64,000 bases of DNA from Cavenderia fasciculata. Its lineage: Eukaryota; Evosea; Eumycetozoa; Acytosteliales; Cavenderiaceae. Under the pieces are notes generated by a model, which searched no databases, was not told the origin of the DNA, and saw only the letters and a list, made by a program, of their open reading frames with translations. Each line of letters opens with the position of its first letter. Positions within the stretch are counted from its first letter, which is position 1. The translations under genes were made by a program, and so were the position numbers. The stretch is from positions 682,001 to 746,000 of the forward strand of contig NW_004457718.1 of assembly GCF_000203815.1 (NCBI RefSeq), written 5' to 3'. Positions 48,423 to 58,613 of the stretch are shown piece after piece.

Positions 48423-48791
48423 TAATATTATTAATCATGGCACTGACCCAGTCTCACCATTTCACAGCTCTAGATCAGAGAGAGAAACAGTGTATAATAT
48501 ATATCAAAATAAACTAAAAGGAACAATAAGTTATTTATTTATTGTTTAGTATTTATTAACTTCATTCGAATGCATTGCAAATAATAGTAATAATAAGTAT
48601 ACAATAATTAAAAATATTATCTCTTTGATTTTGTTGTAGAGTAAAAAAAAAGAATTGACCTGCACGTCATCCAATTAATTAATTATTTTGTTGTTGCACA
48701 AGACATATGTACGTCATCAAAGATGACAAAGATTGTTGTTGTTGTTGCTTATCTATCCTCTAGTTATCAACACAAATAGATAGAGACAGAG
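48423..48791. promoter_or_regulatory. promoter region of array copy 7
   Basis: 369 nt between copies 6 and 7. Near the start codon it contains TCATC-AAA-GATGA (48714-48726) followed by CAAAGATTGTTGTTGTTGTT. Both are shared with the promoters of copies 9, 10 and 11. AT-rich elsewhere. Confidence 0.55.
48714..48726 (+). promoter_or_regulatory. TCATC-N3-GATGA dyad, copy 7
   Basis: An inverted repeat with a 3-nt spacer, 66 nt before the start codon. The same dyad with the same downstream GATTGTTG stretch occurs before copies 9, 10 and 11. It could bind a dimeric factor. Confidence 0.4.
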
Positions 48792-50273
48792 ATGAATATT
48801 TTATTAAAGGCAATCAAACCAACATCTATTACACTTGCAGGGATGGTGCATATTGAACCTATAGTCAACTTTTTAGTAAATAGTAATCGTTATGTCGTAC
48901 CATCATACCTGTTATGTGTATTTGGATATAGTAAGTACTACCTAAATTAATGAATGAATGAATAGGTCAATAGAATATTAATATCTATATATTTATAGGA
49001 TTATACAAAATTAATAAGTCTATGCTTGTACCTAGAGACATTGATGGTGAAAGTCAAGTAGAACAATTTGCTACGTTGTTGGAGAACAATGATACAATGA
49101 AGAGTACTCTACAGGCACTCTATTACATCTGTGGAAACAACGATCCAATGTGTAAAAGGTTAGCACATCCTCGTCTTGTCAAAGCTTTGATTGACGCCTC
49201 TCGACTAGTCACTTTATGCAGATTTACAACAGTGACAACAAATATTTATAGTACCAACCCAAAGACACGAGACAAGGCTATTGAACAACTATTCTATGAC
49301 ATTCTAACGTCTGATGAAAAATACAACATGTTTACCATCTCTTCCCTATTACCTTATCGTAAATATTCATTCATTCATCATTTTCAAAAAGATTAATATT
49401 ATTTATTCGTTCATTCTCTCTTGTATTTATTATTATATAGTTGAAATTGATGATATACCAATGGATGAATTAATGGGGTATTGCGAACTGGGATTTCCAA
49501 TTCAAATTCTAGTTGCAGAGTTGTTGTCCAAATATTTAGTATCGGAATATAATAACCGTCGCTTGTCAATACTTTATTTCAATACTCCACTCCTTGCTAG
49601 TATGTTTCTAGGATTGATTTGGTTTGAACAAAAGAATGAATGTTCTGTGATTAAAAAGGCGGCTGTTATCATGTTTAATCATGTTGGTAAAGAATTAATT
49701 GATAATACCGATTTATTGGATGACAATGAAAAGATGGCAGCTTACAGTCTGTTGAAAGAGGGTTGGTGGACCAACAATCAACTATCAAAATCCATCAACA
49801 AGATATTGGTAAAAAACGAATTGTTTGTTCAAGATTTGACTGCCAACACATTGATTTGGTTTGGTTGTGGTATGGTATGTGGTTGGAGACAACTAGGTGG
49901 AGGTGGAGGTGGAGCTGGATCAATCAAATATATTGTAGGTATGGGATTAGGGTACGCCGCTGCAGAGATTACACGATCAATTGTCAAATACTCAATTGAT
50001 GAGCGACGAAAGAGCAATGTCAACCATTTAACAACTGTTCTCCTTGCTGCCATTAGCGTACCATCTTCTTACATGTACATCTCGATGCTCAAGATATCAC
50101 CCATTCCAGTTCTACTCTTACACCTTGGTAGATATCTCTATACCACCTATCAGAAAGGAATACAATACAGAAAGGTACAAACACATTTACAAAACAATGA
50201 ATTGATGGACCATTACAAACAAAAGATCATAAATGTTAGTTCAGAATTCAAAGGTTCAAAGCTTGAAAAATAA
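48792..50273 (+). CDS. array family copy 7
   Basis: Unknown function, 443 aa; exons 48792-48930, 48999-49358 and 49441-50273, both introns phase 1. It is the best intact member of the young cluster (7-11). Exon 1 ends NRYVVPSYLLCVFGY, a short hydrophobic helix that continues across the splice site into RLYKINKS. Exon 2 is helical and ends FTISSLLPYR. Exon 3 has DDIPMDELMGYCELGFPIQI, FNHVGKELIDNTDLLDDNEK and the signature WFGCGMVCGWRQLGGGGGGA with SIKYIVGMGLGYAAAEITRS. It then has the membrane-like YMYISMLKISPIPVLLLHLG and ends YKQKIINVSSEFKG. The Cys/Gly signature corresponds to the FSCGATFGWKYHGGSIKH of copy 2. Confidence 0.82.
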
Positions 50274-50470
50274 TAAATAAAATAAAAAATAACCCATGAA
50301 GAAGATGAAGAAGTTCATTGTTGTTTTTACTGTTATATATTTAGATATCTATCTATATATCTACAGATATCTCTTTCTCTCTCTCTATCTATTTATGATG
50401 GAGAAGAAGTTTCAATCGATTGATCAATGTGTGATCAAAAGGGTTGGTTGTTTCCCCTTTCTTTATTCGT

Positions 50471-50525
50471 TCGCAACTTGTGGCTCAACTATAATCGATT
50501 TTGATGGTTCAACAAAGGATGAAGT
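50471..50525 (+). promoter_or_regulatory. copy 8 promoter segment matching copy 9
   Basis: This stretch (TCGCAACTTGTGGCTCAACT and onward) matches, with few differences, the reverse strand of about 51265-51330 in the copy 9 promoter. A run of 24 identical bases starting AATCGATTTTGATGG lies at 50493-50516. The palindrome is degraded here. Confidence 0.6.
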
Positions 50526-50548
50526 AATCAATAGATAGATAGTGAAAT

Positions 50549-50983
50549 ATGGATAAATTATTGCAATCAATCAAACCATCGATTACACTTGAAGGTTCAT
50601 TCATTCAAACATGTTCCGTTCAAAAAGATGAAAACATTATCTATTTATTTACAAATATTAATTTAATATCTTTATCTAGTTGAAATTGATGATATACCAA
50701 TGGATGAATTAGTCGGATATTGCTTGGTTGGAGGATTTCCAATTCAAATTCTAGTTGCAGAGTTGTTGGCTAAATATTTAGTATCGGAATACGACAATCA
50801 ATCATTGTCAATGCTTTATTTCAATACTCCTCGAGTCGCTGCTCTATTTCTAAGATTGATTTGGTTTGAACAAAAGAATGAATGTTCTGTCATACGACAG
50901 GCAGCCATTATCATGTTTAATCATGTTGGTAAACAAGTAATTGATAATACTGATTTGTTGGATGACAATGAAAAGCTGGCAGT
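50549..50983 (+). pseudogene. array family copy 8, 5' part
   Basis: A damaged copy. The ATG at 50549 opens a shortened exon 1 (MDKLLQSIKPSITLEG) that diverges after about 18 codons. Exon 2 and the flanking intron ends are missing, since the sequence passes straight into an intron-2-like tail ending TTTATCTAG at about 50679. Exon 3 then begins EIDDIPMDELVGYCLVGGFP and runs through FNHVGKQVIDNTDLLDDNEK. Family homology stops abruptly at GGCAGT (50983), and the frame closes at 51011 in foreign sequence. The rest of this exon is found inverted at 52055-51530. It cannot make a full protein. Confidence 0.75.
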
Positions 50984-51187
50984 CGATAACAAGAGTGATG
51001 GGACGACATAACGATTATTAATCAACATGTCGACTATATGTTCAATTCGTTCACTTGCAATTGACTGTGTATTTTGATTGACAACTAAAAGGTTGTTGAC
51101 TACTGTATACTGGGTTGCAGGTTTGATTGATTTAAGTACTGTCTTTAGTACTTTTTCTAGTACTATTTCTATCTCCTCTACCACCAT
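50984..51187 (-). pseudogene. array family copy 9, detached exon 1
   Basis: On the minus strand an ATG at 51187 begins with codons for MVVEEIEIVLEKVLKT and leads through a longer insert than in copies 7, 10 and 11 to IEHIVDMLINNRYVVPSLLL. Homology to exon 1 stops there, at the inversion junction. Its natural continuation, CVFGH and the splice donor, lies on the plus strand at 52056-52072. The promoter went with it (dyads at 51254-51266 and 51306-51322). Confidence 0.75.
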
Positions 51188-51253
51188 CTCTCTCTCTCTC
51201 TCTCTATTTGTTAAGGTATAAGCATCAATTACAACAACAACAAACAATCTTTG

Positions 51254-51266
51254 TCATCGTTGATGA
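51254..51266 (-). promoter_or_regulatory. TCATC-N3-GATGA dyad, copy 9
   Basis: On the minus strand this reads TCATCAACGATGA followed by CAAAGATTGTTTGTTG, as in the promoters of copies 7, 10 and 11. It lies 67 nt before the copy 9 ATG. Confidence 0.4.
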
Positions 51267-51305
51267 TGTACGTCATCGTTTGTTGAACCATCAAAATCGA
51301 TTAAA

Positions 51306-51322
51306 GTGAACTGCAAGTTCGC
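51306..51322 (-). promoter_or_regulatory. near-perfect copy of the GTGAACT palindrome
   Basis: Minus strand GCGAACTTGCAGTTCAC, one base different from the perfect palindrome before copies 10 and 11. It is about 119 nt upstream of the copy 9 start, nearly the same distance as at copy 10. Confidence 0.55.
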
Positions 51323-51529
51323 GTGAATAAACAAAGGGAACAACCAACCCCTTTAGATGACATTGATCAATCTTCCTCCATCATAAATAGATAGATATAA
51401 ATAAATATATGTAACTAAGTAAAATATTATTTAAATATTGCAATGAACTAATAAAAGTTAATGCAACAAATTTAGAAAATGAACTTCTTCTTGGGGTTTG
51501 CAGTATTATAATCAAATTTGAGCTTTTAT

Positions 51530-52055
51530 TTATTTTTGTTTAAGGTAAGCTTTGAATAATTCTGAACTAATGTTTAATGTCTTTTGTTTGTAGTGCACCA
51601 TCATTACACGGTTTTGTAAATATGTTTGTAACTTTTTGGTTTGTTTTCCATCGTGCCAGGTGGTATAGAGATATCTACCAAGGTGTAAGAGTAGGATTGG
51701 AATTGGTGATACCTTGAGCATAGAGATGTACATGTAAACATGTGGGACACCAATGGCAGCAAGGAGAGCAATTGTCAAATGGTTGACATTACTCTTTCGT
51801 CGCTCATCGATTGAGTGATTGACAATTACTCGTGTCATCTCTACTACAGAGTACGCTAATCCCATACCGACAATATATTTGATTGATGATCCTCCACCAT
51901 GTTGTCTCCAACCACAAGCCATACCACATCCAAACAAATCAAACCGTTGGCAATGACATTTTGAATAATCAATTCGTTGTTTACCAATATCTTGTTGATC
52001 GATTTTGATAGTATATTGTTGTTGTTATTGGACCAACGCTTTTTCATCACACTAT
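51530..52055 (-). pseudogene. array family copy 8, inverted 3' part
   Basis: The remainder of a family exon 3 on the minus strand. It starts YSVMKKRWSN and has LSKSINKILVNNELIIQN. After a one-base deletion at about 51935 (GATTTGTTTGG against GATTTGGTTTGG in copies 7, 10 and 11) it continues in a second frame with FGCGMACGWRQHGGGSSIKY and YMYISMLKVSPIPILLLHLG, to a stop at 51530. It continues copy 8, which ends at the other side of the inversion. The frameshift shows this copy is dead independently of the inversion. Confidence 0.75.
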
Positions 52056-53422
52056 ATGTGTATTTGGACATAGTAAGTACTACCCAATGATCATCTTTGA
52101 TAGATTATACATTAATGTCTATAGATATTAATATTAATATATCTCTTTCTTCTTTAAAGGATTATACAATGTAATATGTGAAACTAAAAAGCAATGGCCT
52201 ATTCTTGTACCACGAGATCGTGAGAAGGAAATAATACAAGAGTATTCCTCTTCATTGAGAGATTTTGATAAAATGACTCAAACTATCAACAACATGTTAT
52301 ATTTGGTTCAAAATAACCATGCAATGTGTAAAGTGTTGGCCAATCGTAAGATAGTAATGGACCTGATAGAGACTTCAAAATTGATCACAAAGATATCATT
52401 TGCAAAGGTGACCCGTGATAAAACCAATCTCGGTATAGCATTCATACGTGCAATGTGCGTTGAAGAAGCACGTGTCATTAACATCATTTCTGCCCTTTTA
52501 CCTCATTGTAAGTAAACACATTGCTTTCAAAGATTATACGTATACATACATATTTATTTACCAACCAAATCATTTCCCCATTATTTTAATCCAACTAGTT
52601 GAATCTATCCATGATATACCAATTCAAGAATTGGTTGGGTATTCCAAGATTGGAGGATTTCCAATTGAAATTCTTGTTGCTGAAATGTTGGCCAAATATT
52701 TAGTATCGGATTTCAATAACCATGCCTTATCGATACTTTATTTCAAATCGGGTGTTGGTAATCTATTGATAAAGTTGGCTTGTCAACAAAAAAAGATCCT
52801 TGTGATTCAAACGGCGTCGCTTTTAATGTTTGAACAAATTGGTAAAGAATTCATTGACAATACCGATTTATTGAATGACAATGAAAAAAAGGTTGCCAAT
52901 ATCATGTTTAGACACAAGTACGATTCACTAGTTAAATTAATCATCAAGAAAGGATTAAACAACAAGGATCTTTTTGAAAGTATGTTTGTTAATGGTTTGA
53001 TTTTGTTTGGATGTGGTGCGATAAGTGGTTGGAGACAGGGACTATCAATCCCTCATATTTACGATATGGGAATGCTATACTATGGTGTAGAGATGGCAAG
53101 ACAATTATTTAAATACCAAATCAAAGAACGGCTAAAGAGTCGTGTCTGTTATCCAACCATCATTCTATCTGCTGCAATGAGTGTACCATATGCTTATTTG
53201 GGCACCACTATGCTAAAGATATCACCGATTCCAGTTATACTCTTACAAATTGGTAGATCCTTATATTCCAACTATATCAGCCTCAAACAAGTCAAAAAAG
53301 CCATACATCAATTACACAATCAAGATATGGTGGTTCAATACCATCAAAGGATTCAATATGTTGGTTCACTCTTTCAAAACCCAAATAAAAAACAATTACC
53401 AAGAAGTGTCATCATGGCATAA
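52056..53422 (+). pseudogene. array family copy 9, exons 2 and 3
   Basis: The end of exon 1 with its donor lies at 52056-52072; exon 2 is 52160-52507 and exon 3 is 52599-53422, both introns phase 1. Exons 2 and 3 are fully open: exon 2 ends INIISALLPH, and exon 3 has HDIPIQELVGYSKIGGFPIE, GLILFGCGAISGWRQGLSIP and AYLGTTMLKISPIPVILLQI, then a family-like tail. The start codon and most of exon 1 were carried away by the inversion. Any protein would need a new promoter and start; a Met in exon 2 (DKMTQTINNMLYL) is the first candidate. The intact frame implies that the inversion is recent or that a shortened product is still made. Confidence 0.72.
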
Positions 53423-53543
53423 CATAATATTATACATTCAACAAGACTCAACTGGACCAATGATATACAACATCAATAATATTGTAAAAAATGAAAGATT
53501 TAAAATAAATAAAAAATGATGATGATTCGTCAGATAGAGACAT

Positions 53544-53560
53544 GTGAACTTGCAGTTCAC
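53544..53560 (+). promoter_or_regulatory. palindrome GTGAACT-TGC-AGTTCAC, copy 10
   Basis: A perfect inverted repeat with 7-bp arms and a 3-nt spacer, 117 nt before the start of copy 10. It is identical before copy 11 and nearly so before copy 9. The form fits a dimeric DNA-binding protein site. Confidence 0.6.
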
Positions 53561-53585
53561 ATTTTATTTTAATTAAACGACATCA

Positions 53586-53598
53586 TCATCAACGATGA
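53586..53598 (+). promoter_or_regulatory. TCATC-N3-GATGA dyad, copy 10
   Basis: TCATCAACGATGA followed by CACAGATTGTTGTTG, 63 nt before the start. The same arrangement occurs at copies 7, 9 and 11. Confidence 0.4.
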
Positions 53599-53660
53599 CA
53601 CAGATTGTTGTTGTTGTTATCTTATCTCTTTCAAGTTAACAAATAGACCGATAGAGAGAG

Positions 53661-55154
53661 ATGGAGATAGTATTAGAGGCAGTATATAAATCAATCAAAC
53701 CATCGATTACACTTGCAGGAGAGCATATTGAACCTGTATTCAACTTTTTATTAACTAATCGTTATGTTGTACCATCATACTTGCTATGTGTATTTGGAAA
53801 GAGTAAGTATTACCTAATTAACTTAATGTTGGTTGTAATAATTATATATTAATCATTTTTCTACTCTTTCTTTCTTTTTATCTCTCTCTATTAATCTAGG
53901 ATTATACAGTATTAATAAGGCTATGCCAACTAGTCTTGTAAAAGGTGTTGGTGTAGATCAGGTAGAACAATTTGCTACGTTGTTGGAGAAGAATGAAACA
54001 ATGAATACTACTCTAGAGGTACTCCATTTCATCTGTGGAAACAACTACCCTATGCTTAAAAGGTTAGCACATCCTCGTCTTATCAAAGCTGTGATTGCCG
54101 CTTCACAAACAATCACTGTATTCAGACTTGCAACAGTGACAACAAATATGTATCGTGCGGACCCAGATACAAAGGAGCAGGCTATTGAACACCTATTCTC
54201 TGTCATTCTAACATCTAATGAAGAATCCATCATGTTTATCATCTCTGCTTTATTACCTCATCGTAAATATCATTCATGCAATCGCATTCATTTTGCATGC
54301 CAACAAGATTATTTATATTTACCAATCAATTATTCTTTTATTTATAGTTGAATCTGTTGATGATCTTCCAACCCAAGAATTCATGGAGTATTGCATGATT
54401 GGAGGATTTCCAATTCAAATTCTAGTTGCAGAGGTGTTGTCTAAATTTCTCATCTCTCAATACAACAATCGTAACTTGTCAATGCTTTATTTCAACACTC
54501 CAAAACTTGCTGGTCTATTCCTTAGATTGATTTGGTGTGAACAAAAGAATGAATGTTCTCTCATTAAAATGGCAGCTGTTATCATGTTTAATCATGTTGG
54601 TCAAGAAGTAATTGATAATACTAATTTGTTGGATGACAATGAAAAGATGGCAGTATATGGTTTGTTGAAAGAGGGTTGTTGGACTAATCAACTATCAAAA
54701 TCCATCAACAAGATATTGGTAAACAAGGAATTGTTTGTTCAAGATTTGACTGCCAATACATTGATTTGGTTTGGATGTGGTATGGCTTGTGGTTGGAGAC
54801 AAGGACTATCAATCAAATATATTGTAAGTATGGGATTAGCATACTCTGCTGCAGAGATTACACGATCAATTGTCAAATACTCAATTGATGAGCGACGAAA
54901 GAGCAATATCAACCATTTGACAACTGTTCTCCTTGCTGCCATTGGTGTCCCACATGTTTACATGTACATCTCGATGCTCAAGATATCACCCATTCCAGTT
55001 CTACTCTTACACCTTGGTAGATATCTCTATACCACCTGGAACGATGGAAAACAATACAGAAAGGTACAAACACATTTAAAAACAATGTATTGATGGACAA
55101 TTACAAAGAAAACCTCATGGACATTAGTTCACAATTCAAAGGTACCTTGAAAAA
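53661..55154 (+). pseudogene. array family copy 10, late frameshift
   Basis: Exons 53661-53802, 53900-54262 and 54348-55093 in the open frame, both introns phase 1. Exon 1 reads MEIVLEAVYKSIKPSITLAG and ends RYVVPSYLLCVFGK. Exon 2 ends FIISALLPHR. Exon 3 has IGGFPIQILVAEVLSKFLIS, FGCGMACGWRQGLSIKYIVS and YMYISMLKISPIPVLLLHLG. The frame stops at 55093, about 20-25 residues early. A shift of one base within the run CATTTAAAAACAATG (about 55072-55086) restores the family C-terminus up to a stop near 55161. The truncated protein keeps every conserved block except the last helix, so it could still work. A homopolymer sequencing error is a real alternative. Confidence 0.72.
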
Positions 55155-55196
55155 GAAATAAATAAATAAAAAATAATGATGATTCGTCAGAGACCT

Positions 55197-55213
55197 GTGA
55201 ACTTGCAGTTCAC
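55197..55213 (+). promoter_or_regulatory. palindrome GTGAACT-TGC-AGTTCAC, copy 11
   Basis: Identical to the site before copy 10; 143 nt from its end to the start codon of copy 11. Confidence 0.6.
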
Positions 55214-55266
55214 TTTACACATTTTATTTAATTAAATTAATTATTATTAAATGATAAACGACATCA

Positions 55267-55279
55267 TCATCAACGATGA
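55267..55279 (+). promoter_or_regulatory. TCATC-N3-GATGA dyad, copy 11
   Basis: TCATCAACGATGA followed by CAGATTGTTGG, 77 nt before the start. It matches copies 7, 9 and 10. Confidence 0.4.
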
Positions 55280-55355
55280 CAGATTGTTGGTCTTGTTATT
55301 GTTATTATCTTATCTCTTTCATTTAACAAATAGATAGATAGGATAGGATAGAAAG

Positions 55356-56836
55356 ATGGAGATAGTATTAGATAAAGTATTAAAGTCAATCAAACCATCA
55401 ATTACACTTGCAGGAGAGCATATTGAACCTGTCATCAACTTTTTATTAAATAATCGTTATGTTGTACCATCTCTCTTGCTAGGTGTATTTGGAAAGAGTA
55501 AGTACTACTACTACCCACATTAGATAGATCGCCAATATCTATAGATAGATATTCACCTTTACATCTCAATTTATAGAACTATACAATATTAATAAGCAAT
55601 GGCCTGATACTCTTGTACCTCGAAATATGGGGATTGAAACCATAATCCATGAATATTCCTCTGCGTTGAGAGATTTCTTTACAATAGATCAAGCTGGTGA
55701 AATACTGTATGACATAGCCCGCACTAATCATGCAATGTGTAAAGTGTTGGCCGATCACAGAATAGTCCTTGGTTTGATCAATCTTTCAAAATTAAATAAC
55801 AAAAAGGTGATTACAAGGAAGATTCGTGATAAGCTCCCTCTTGACAGAGTATTCATGCTCTCTTTTGAAGAAGCAACCAACAACATCTACACCATCTCTG
55901 CTCTTTTACCTCATTGTAAATATCACAACTATCCACATTCTTTTAAAAAAACGATTATAAATATAATATATTTACCAACCTAATCCTTCTTTATTTCTAG
56001 TTGAATCTATCGATGAAATACCAATCCAAGAATTAATAGATTATTGTAGGGCCGGTGGATTTCCAATTGAAATTCTGGTCACTGAAATGTTGGCTAAATT
56101 TCTAATATCGGAATACGACAATCATGACTTGTCAATACTTTATTTCAATACTCTGGGCCTTGCCAAGCTATTCTTAAAGTAGATTAGATATGGACAAAAG
56201 AATGAATTTCATGAATTCGCCGTCATTCGACAAGCAGCTATTATCATGTTTGGACATGTTGGCCAAGAATCAATTGACAACTCTGTTTACCTAGATGACT
56301 TTGAAAAGTCGGTTGCTAATATCTTGTTGGAAGTAGAGCCTGGACAACTATCAAAATTCATCGACAATATATTGGTAAACAATGAAATGCTTGTTCAAAA
56401 TATAACTGCCAACGGTTTAATTTGGTTTGGTTGTGGTTTGGTTTGTGGTTGGAGACAACTAGGAGGAGGTGGAGGAGGACCATCAATCAAATATATTGTC
56501 GGTATGGGAATAGGATACGCCGCTGCAGAGATGACAAGACAACTTGTCCAATACCAAATCGATAAACAACAAAAGAGTAATACTTATTATTCAACTGCTG
56601 TTCTCCTTGCTGCAATGAGTGTACCACCTGTATACATGTACATCTCGATGCTCAAGGTATCACCTATTCCAGTACTACTATTACACCTTGGTCGGTATCT
56701 CTACAACACCAACTATATCAACCTAAAACCAACCAAAAAAATGATGTTACATGTACAAAACCAATATTTGATGGAAGAATATAGACAAAGGATCGATGGT
56801 GTCATCTCTTCATTCTGTCAAAAATTATTACATTAA
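55356..56836 (+). pseudogene. array family copy 11, in-frame stop
   Basis: Exons 55356-55497, 55577-55915 and 56001-56836, both introns phase 1. Exon 1 ends RYVVPSLLLGVFGK, and exon 2 ends YTISALLPH. Exon 3 begins DEIPIQELIDYCRAGGFPIE and continues in one frame to the end, with FGCGLVCGWRQLGGGGGGPS, YMYISMLKVSPIPVLLLHLG and a family C-terminus, except for a TAG at 56180-56182. Paralogs have Leu at that place (FLRLIWFEQKNE), so one T to A change explains it. The open frame resumes at once and stays clean for about 218 codons, so the stop is recent, polymorphic, read through or a sequencing error. Confidence 0.75.
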
Positions 56837-57019
56837 CTTTCATAATATCATAAATAAAATTGAATCAATGCAAGGTTAACAGTCCATAATATTATTTTTT
56901 ATTTTTAACTTGTATTATCAAGAAAAGTTTACATTACATTTAAATGACTAACAAATAGTTTAGTTGTAATTTAATTAATTAATTAATCTGTATTTATATA
57001 ATATATCTATATCTATCAA

Positions 57020-58502
57020 ATGATGATGATGGAGAAGATCAATCTATTGTTTCGATCAACGATTGATCTATCATCATTTAAACAAATAACAGAGTTTTAT
57101 AATTTAAATCGACGTATGGTTAGACTATTGCTTTTATGTTTTGGAATAGGTAGGTAATCATTCTTTATCATCATCATCCTCAATACCCCGATCAAACTAA
57201 CTTTGTTTCTCTATTATTAGAATACTTGATAAAGCATAGATATTTTAAAGCATTGAGAGATGAAGTATCAAAAATAGACATTGCAGATACACTTACCGGA
57301 CAATTACTTGGAGCTGAAGAGGGAAATACAACCAGACAAATATTGACACATATATATGATCTTGCTAATAACAGTTCTCTGGTTTGTCAACGACTAGCTA
57401 GATCACAATTGTTTATCAATCAACTCATTGAAACATTACATACAATCACACAAGAACGTTATCAAGCTATAAAACGATCAGGACCATCTAATCAGTATCA
57501 AATAGATATAAACTTTTACCCATTCATGATGAATGATTGTGAAAGAAGAATAATGAAAATATTTAGTTTGGTATTACCTCATTGTAAGTTGTTGAACAAC
57601 AGTTATACAACTACTATAATACTTTAATATTCATTTGTTTGTTTTGTTTTAATAATGATTTAGGTGAATTTATTAAAGATATACCAATTGATTTAATATT
57701 GGAATATGCAGATGAATATGGTTTGCCAACTGAAATAAGAATTGGAAAGCATCTTGCTCATTCTATTGTATCAAATTATAATAATCGAGATTTGGCAGTG
57801 TATTATTTCCAACACCGAGTATCATCTTTATTCCTAAAGTTGTTACGAAACAAAGTAAGGAATGAATTTGAAGTCATTGAAAAGGCTGCCATCATCATGT
57901 TTGGTCATGTTGGTCATTCCCAGATCGATGAGAGCAATATGATATTAGATAAATTGGAAAAAGAACAAGCTCATCTCCTATTGTCAACCGTATCTGGGTC
58001 ATATATAAACAAGATTGGAAATATAGTTTCAAGACCAATCGATAAATTTATAGTTGATCATGGAATACTTTTGAAACAACTGGTTTTCAGAAATATGGTA
58101 TCTCTAAGTTATGGGTTGACTTATGGTTGGATTAATAAAGGTGTGGGAGATGGAGGAATAGGAGATAGATCCATTCTTTCAATGGGATTAATGTTTGCCG
58201 CAGCAGAGTCGGTAAGAGTAATCCTACAATATCAAGTAAAAGCGATTGAAAGGATACATCCCGGTCGTATGATGGTATTGTTAGACTCTGCATTGTATAT
58301 TGCACCTAGGTGCACCTATTTCTTTGGTTGGTTTAATTGGCGTCCCTATCTCTTATCAAAGTGTGTAAATATCTTTTCAAGTCATTTTGATAAACATGTT
58401 CAAAATGCTCAATCTCGATTGTATTTACAAGGTCGACTGTATAAAGATTTTAAATCAACCTTTAAACTACAATCTCAGATTGAACTAGATAATTTATTTT
58501 AA
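57020..58502 (+). CDS. array family copy 12
   Basis: Unknown function, 443 aa; exons 57020-57149, 57221-57583 and 57664-58502, both introns phase 1. Exon 1 has four alternative ATGs in a row and ends in a hydrophobic stretch (RMVRLLLLCFGIE). Exon 2 ends MKIFSLVLPH. Exon 3 has KDIPIDLILEYADEYGLPTE, VSSLFLKLLRNKVRNEFEVI, FGHVGHSQIDESNMILDKLE and a signature-like YGLTYGWINKGVGDGGIGDR with SILSMGLMFAAAESVRV. It ends SRLYLQGRLYKDFKSTF, as in copies 2 and 3. Intermediate between the 2-3 and 7-11 groups, and intact. Confidence 0.8.
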
Positions 58503-58613
58503 TGTACAAAAAAAAAAAAATAAAGATTTTTGTTTACAAAGCAATCAAATCAAGGGCAACTCGAAAAAGAAATAAACTTATTCTATCTATTTATTTATTT
58601 ATTTATTTGTTTG

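Larger units (their letters stand above)
50984..52056. other. 1.07-kb inversion between copies 8 and 9
   Basis: The whole segment is in reverse orientation relative to the array. At its left end copy 8 homology stops after GGCAGT, and minus-strand copy 9 exon 1 homology begins. At its right end the minus-strand remainder of copy 8 exon 3 starts with ATATAGTGTGATG, and plus-strand copy 9 resumes with TGTGTATTTGGACATA. Only two or three bases (TA/TAT) are shared at the junctions, with perhaps a few extra bases (CGA) on the left. Turning the segment round would bring both genes into family order. Confidence 0.8.

Noticed and set aside
50296-50538. An 80-codon open frame just before array copy 8
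   Set aside because: It crosses the promoter block shared with copy 9 and a CTAT/CTCT repeat, and is not similar to any family exon.
51530-51937. Treating the minus-strand CGMACGWRQ frame as a separate gene
   Set aside because: It is the inverted 3' half of copy 8; homology and the inversion junctions explain it fully.
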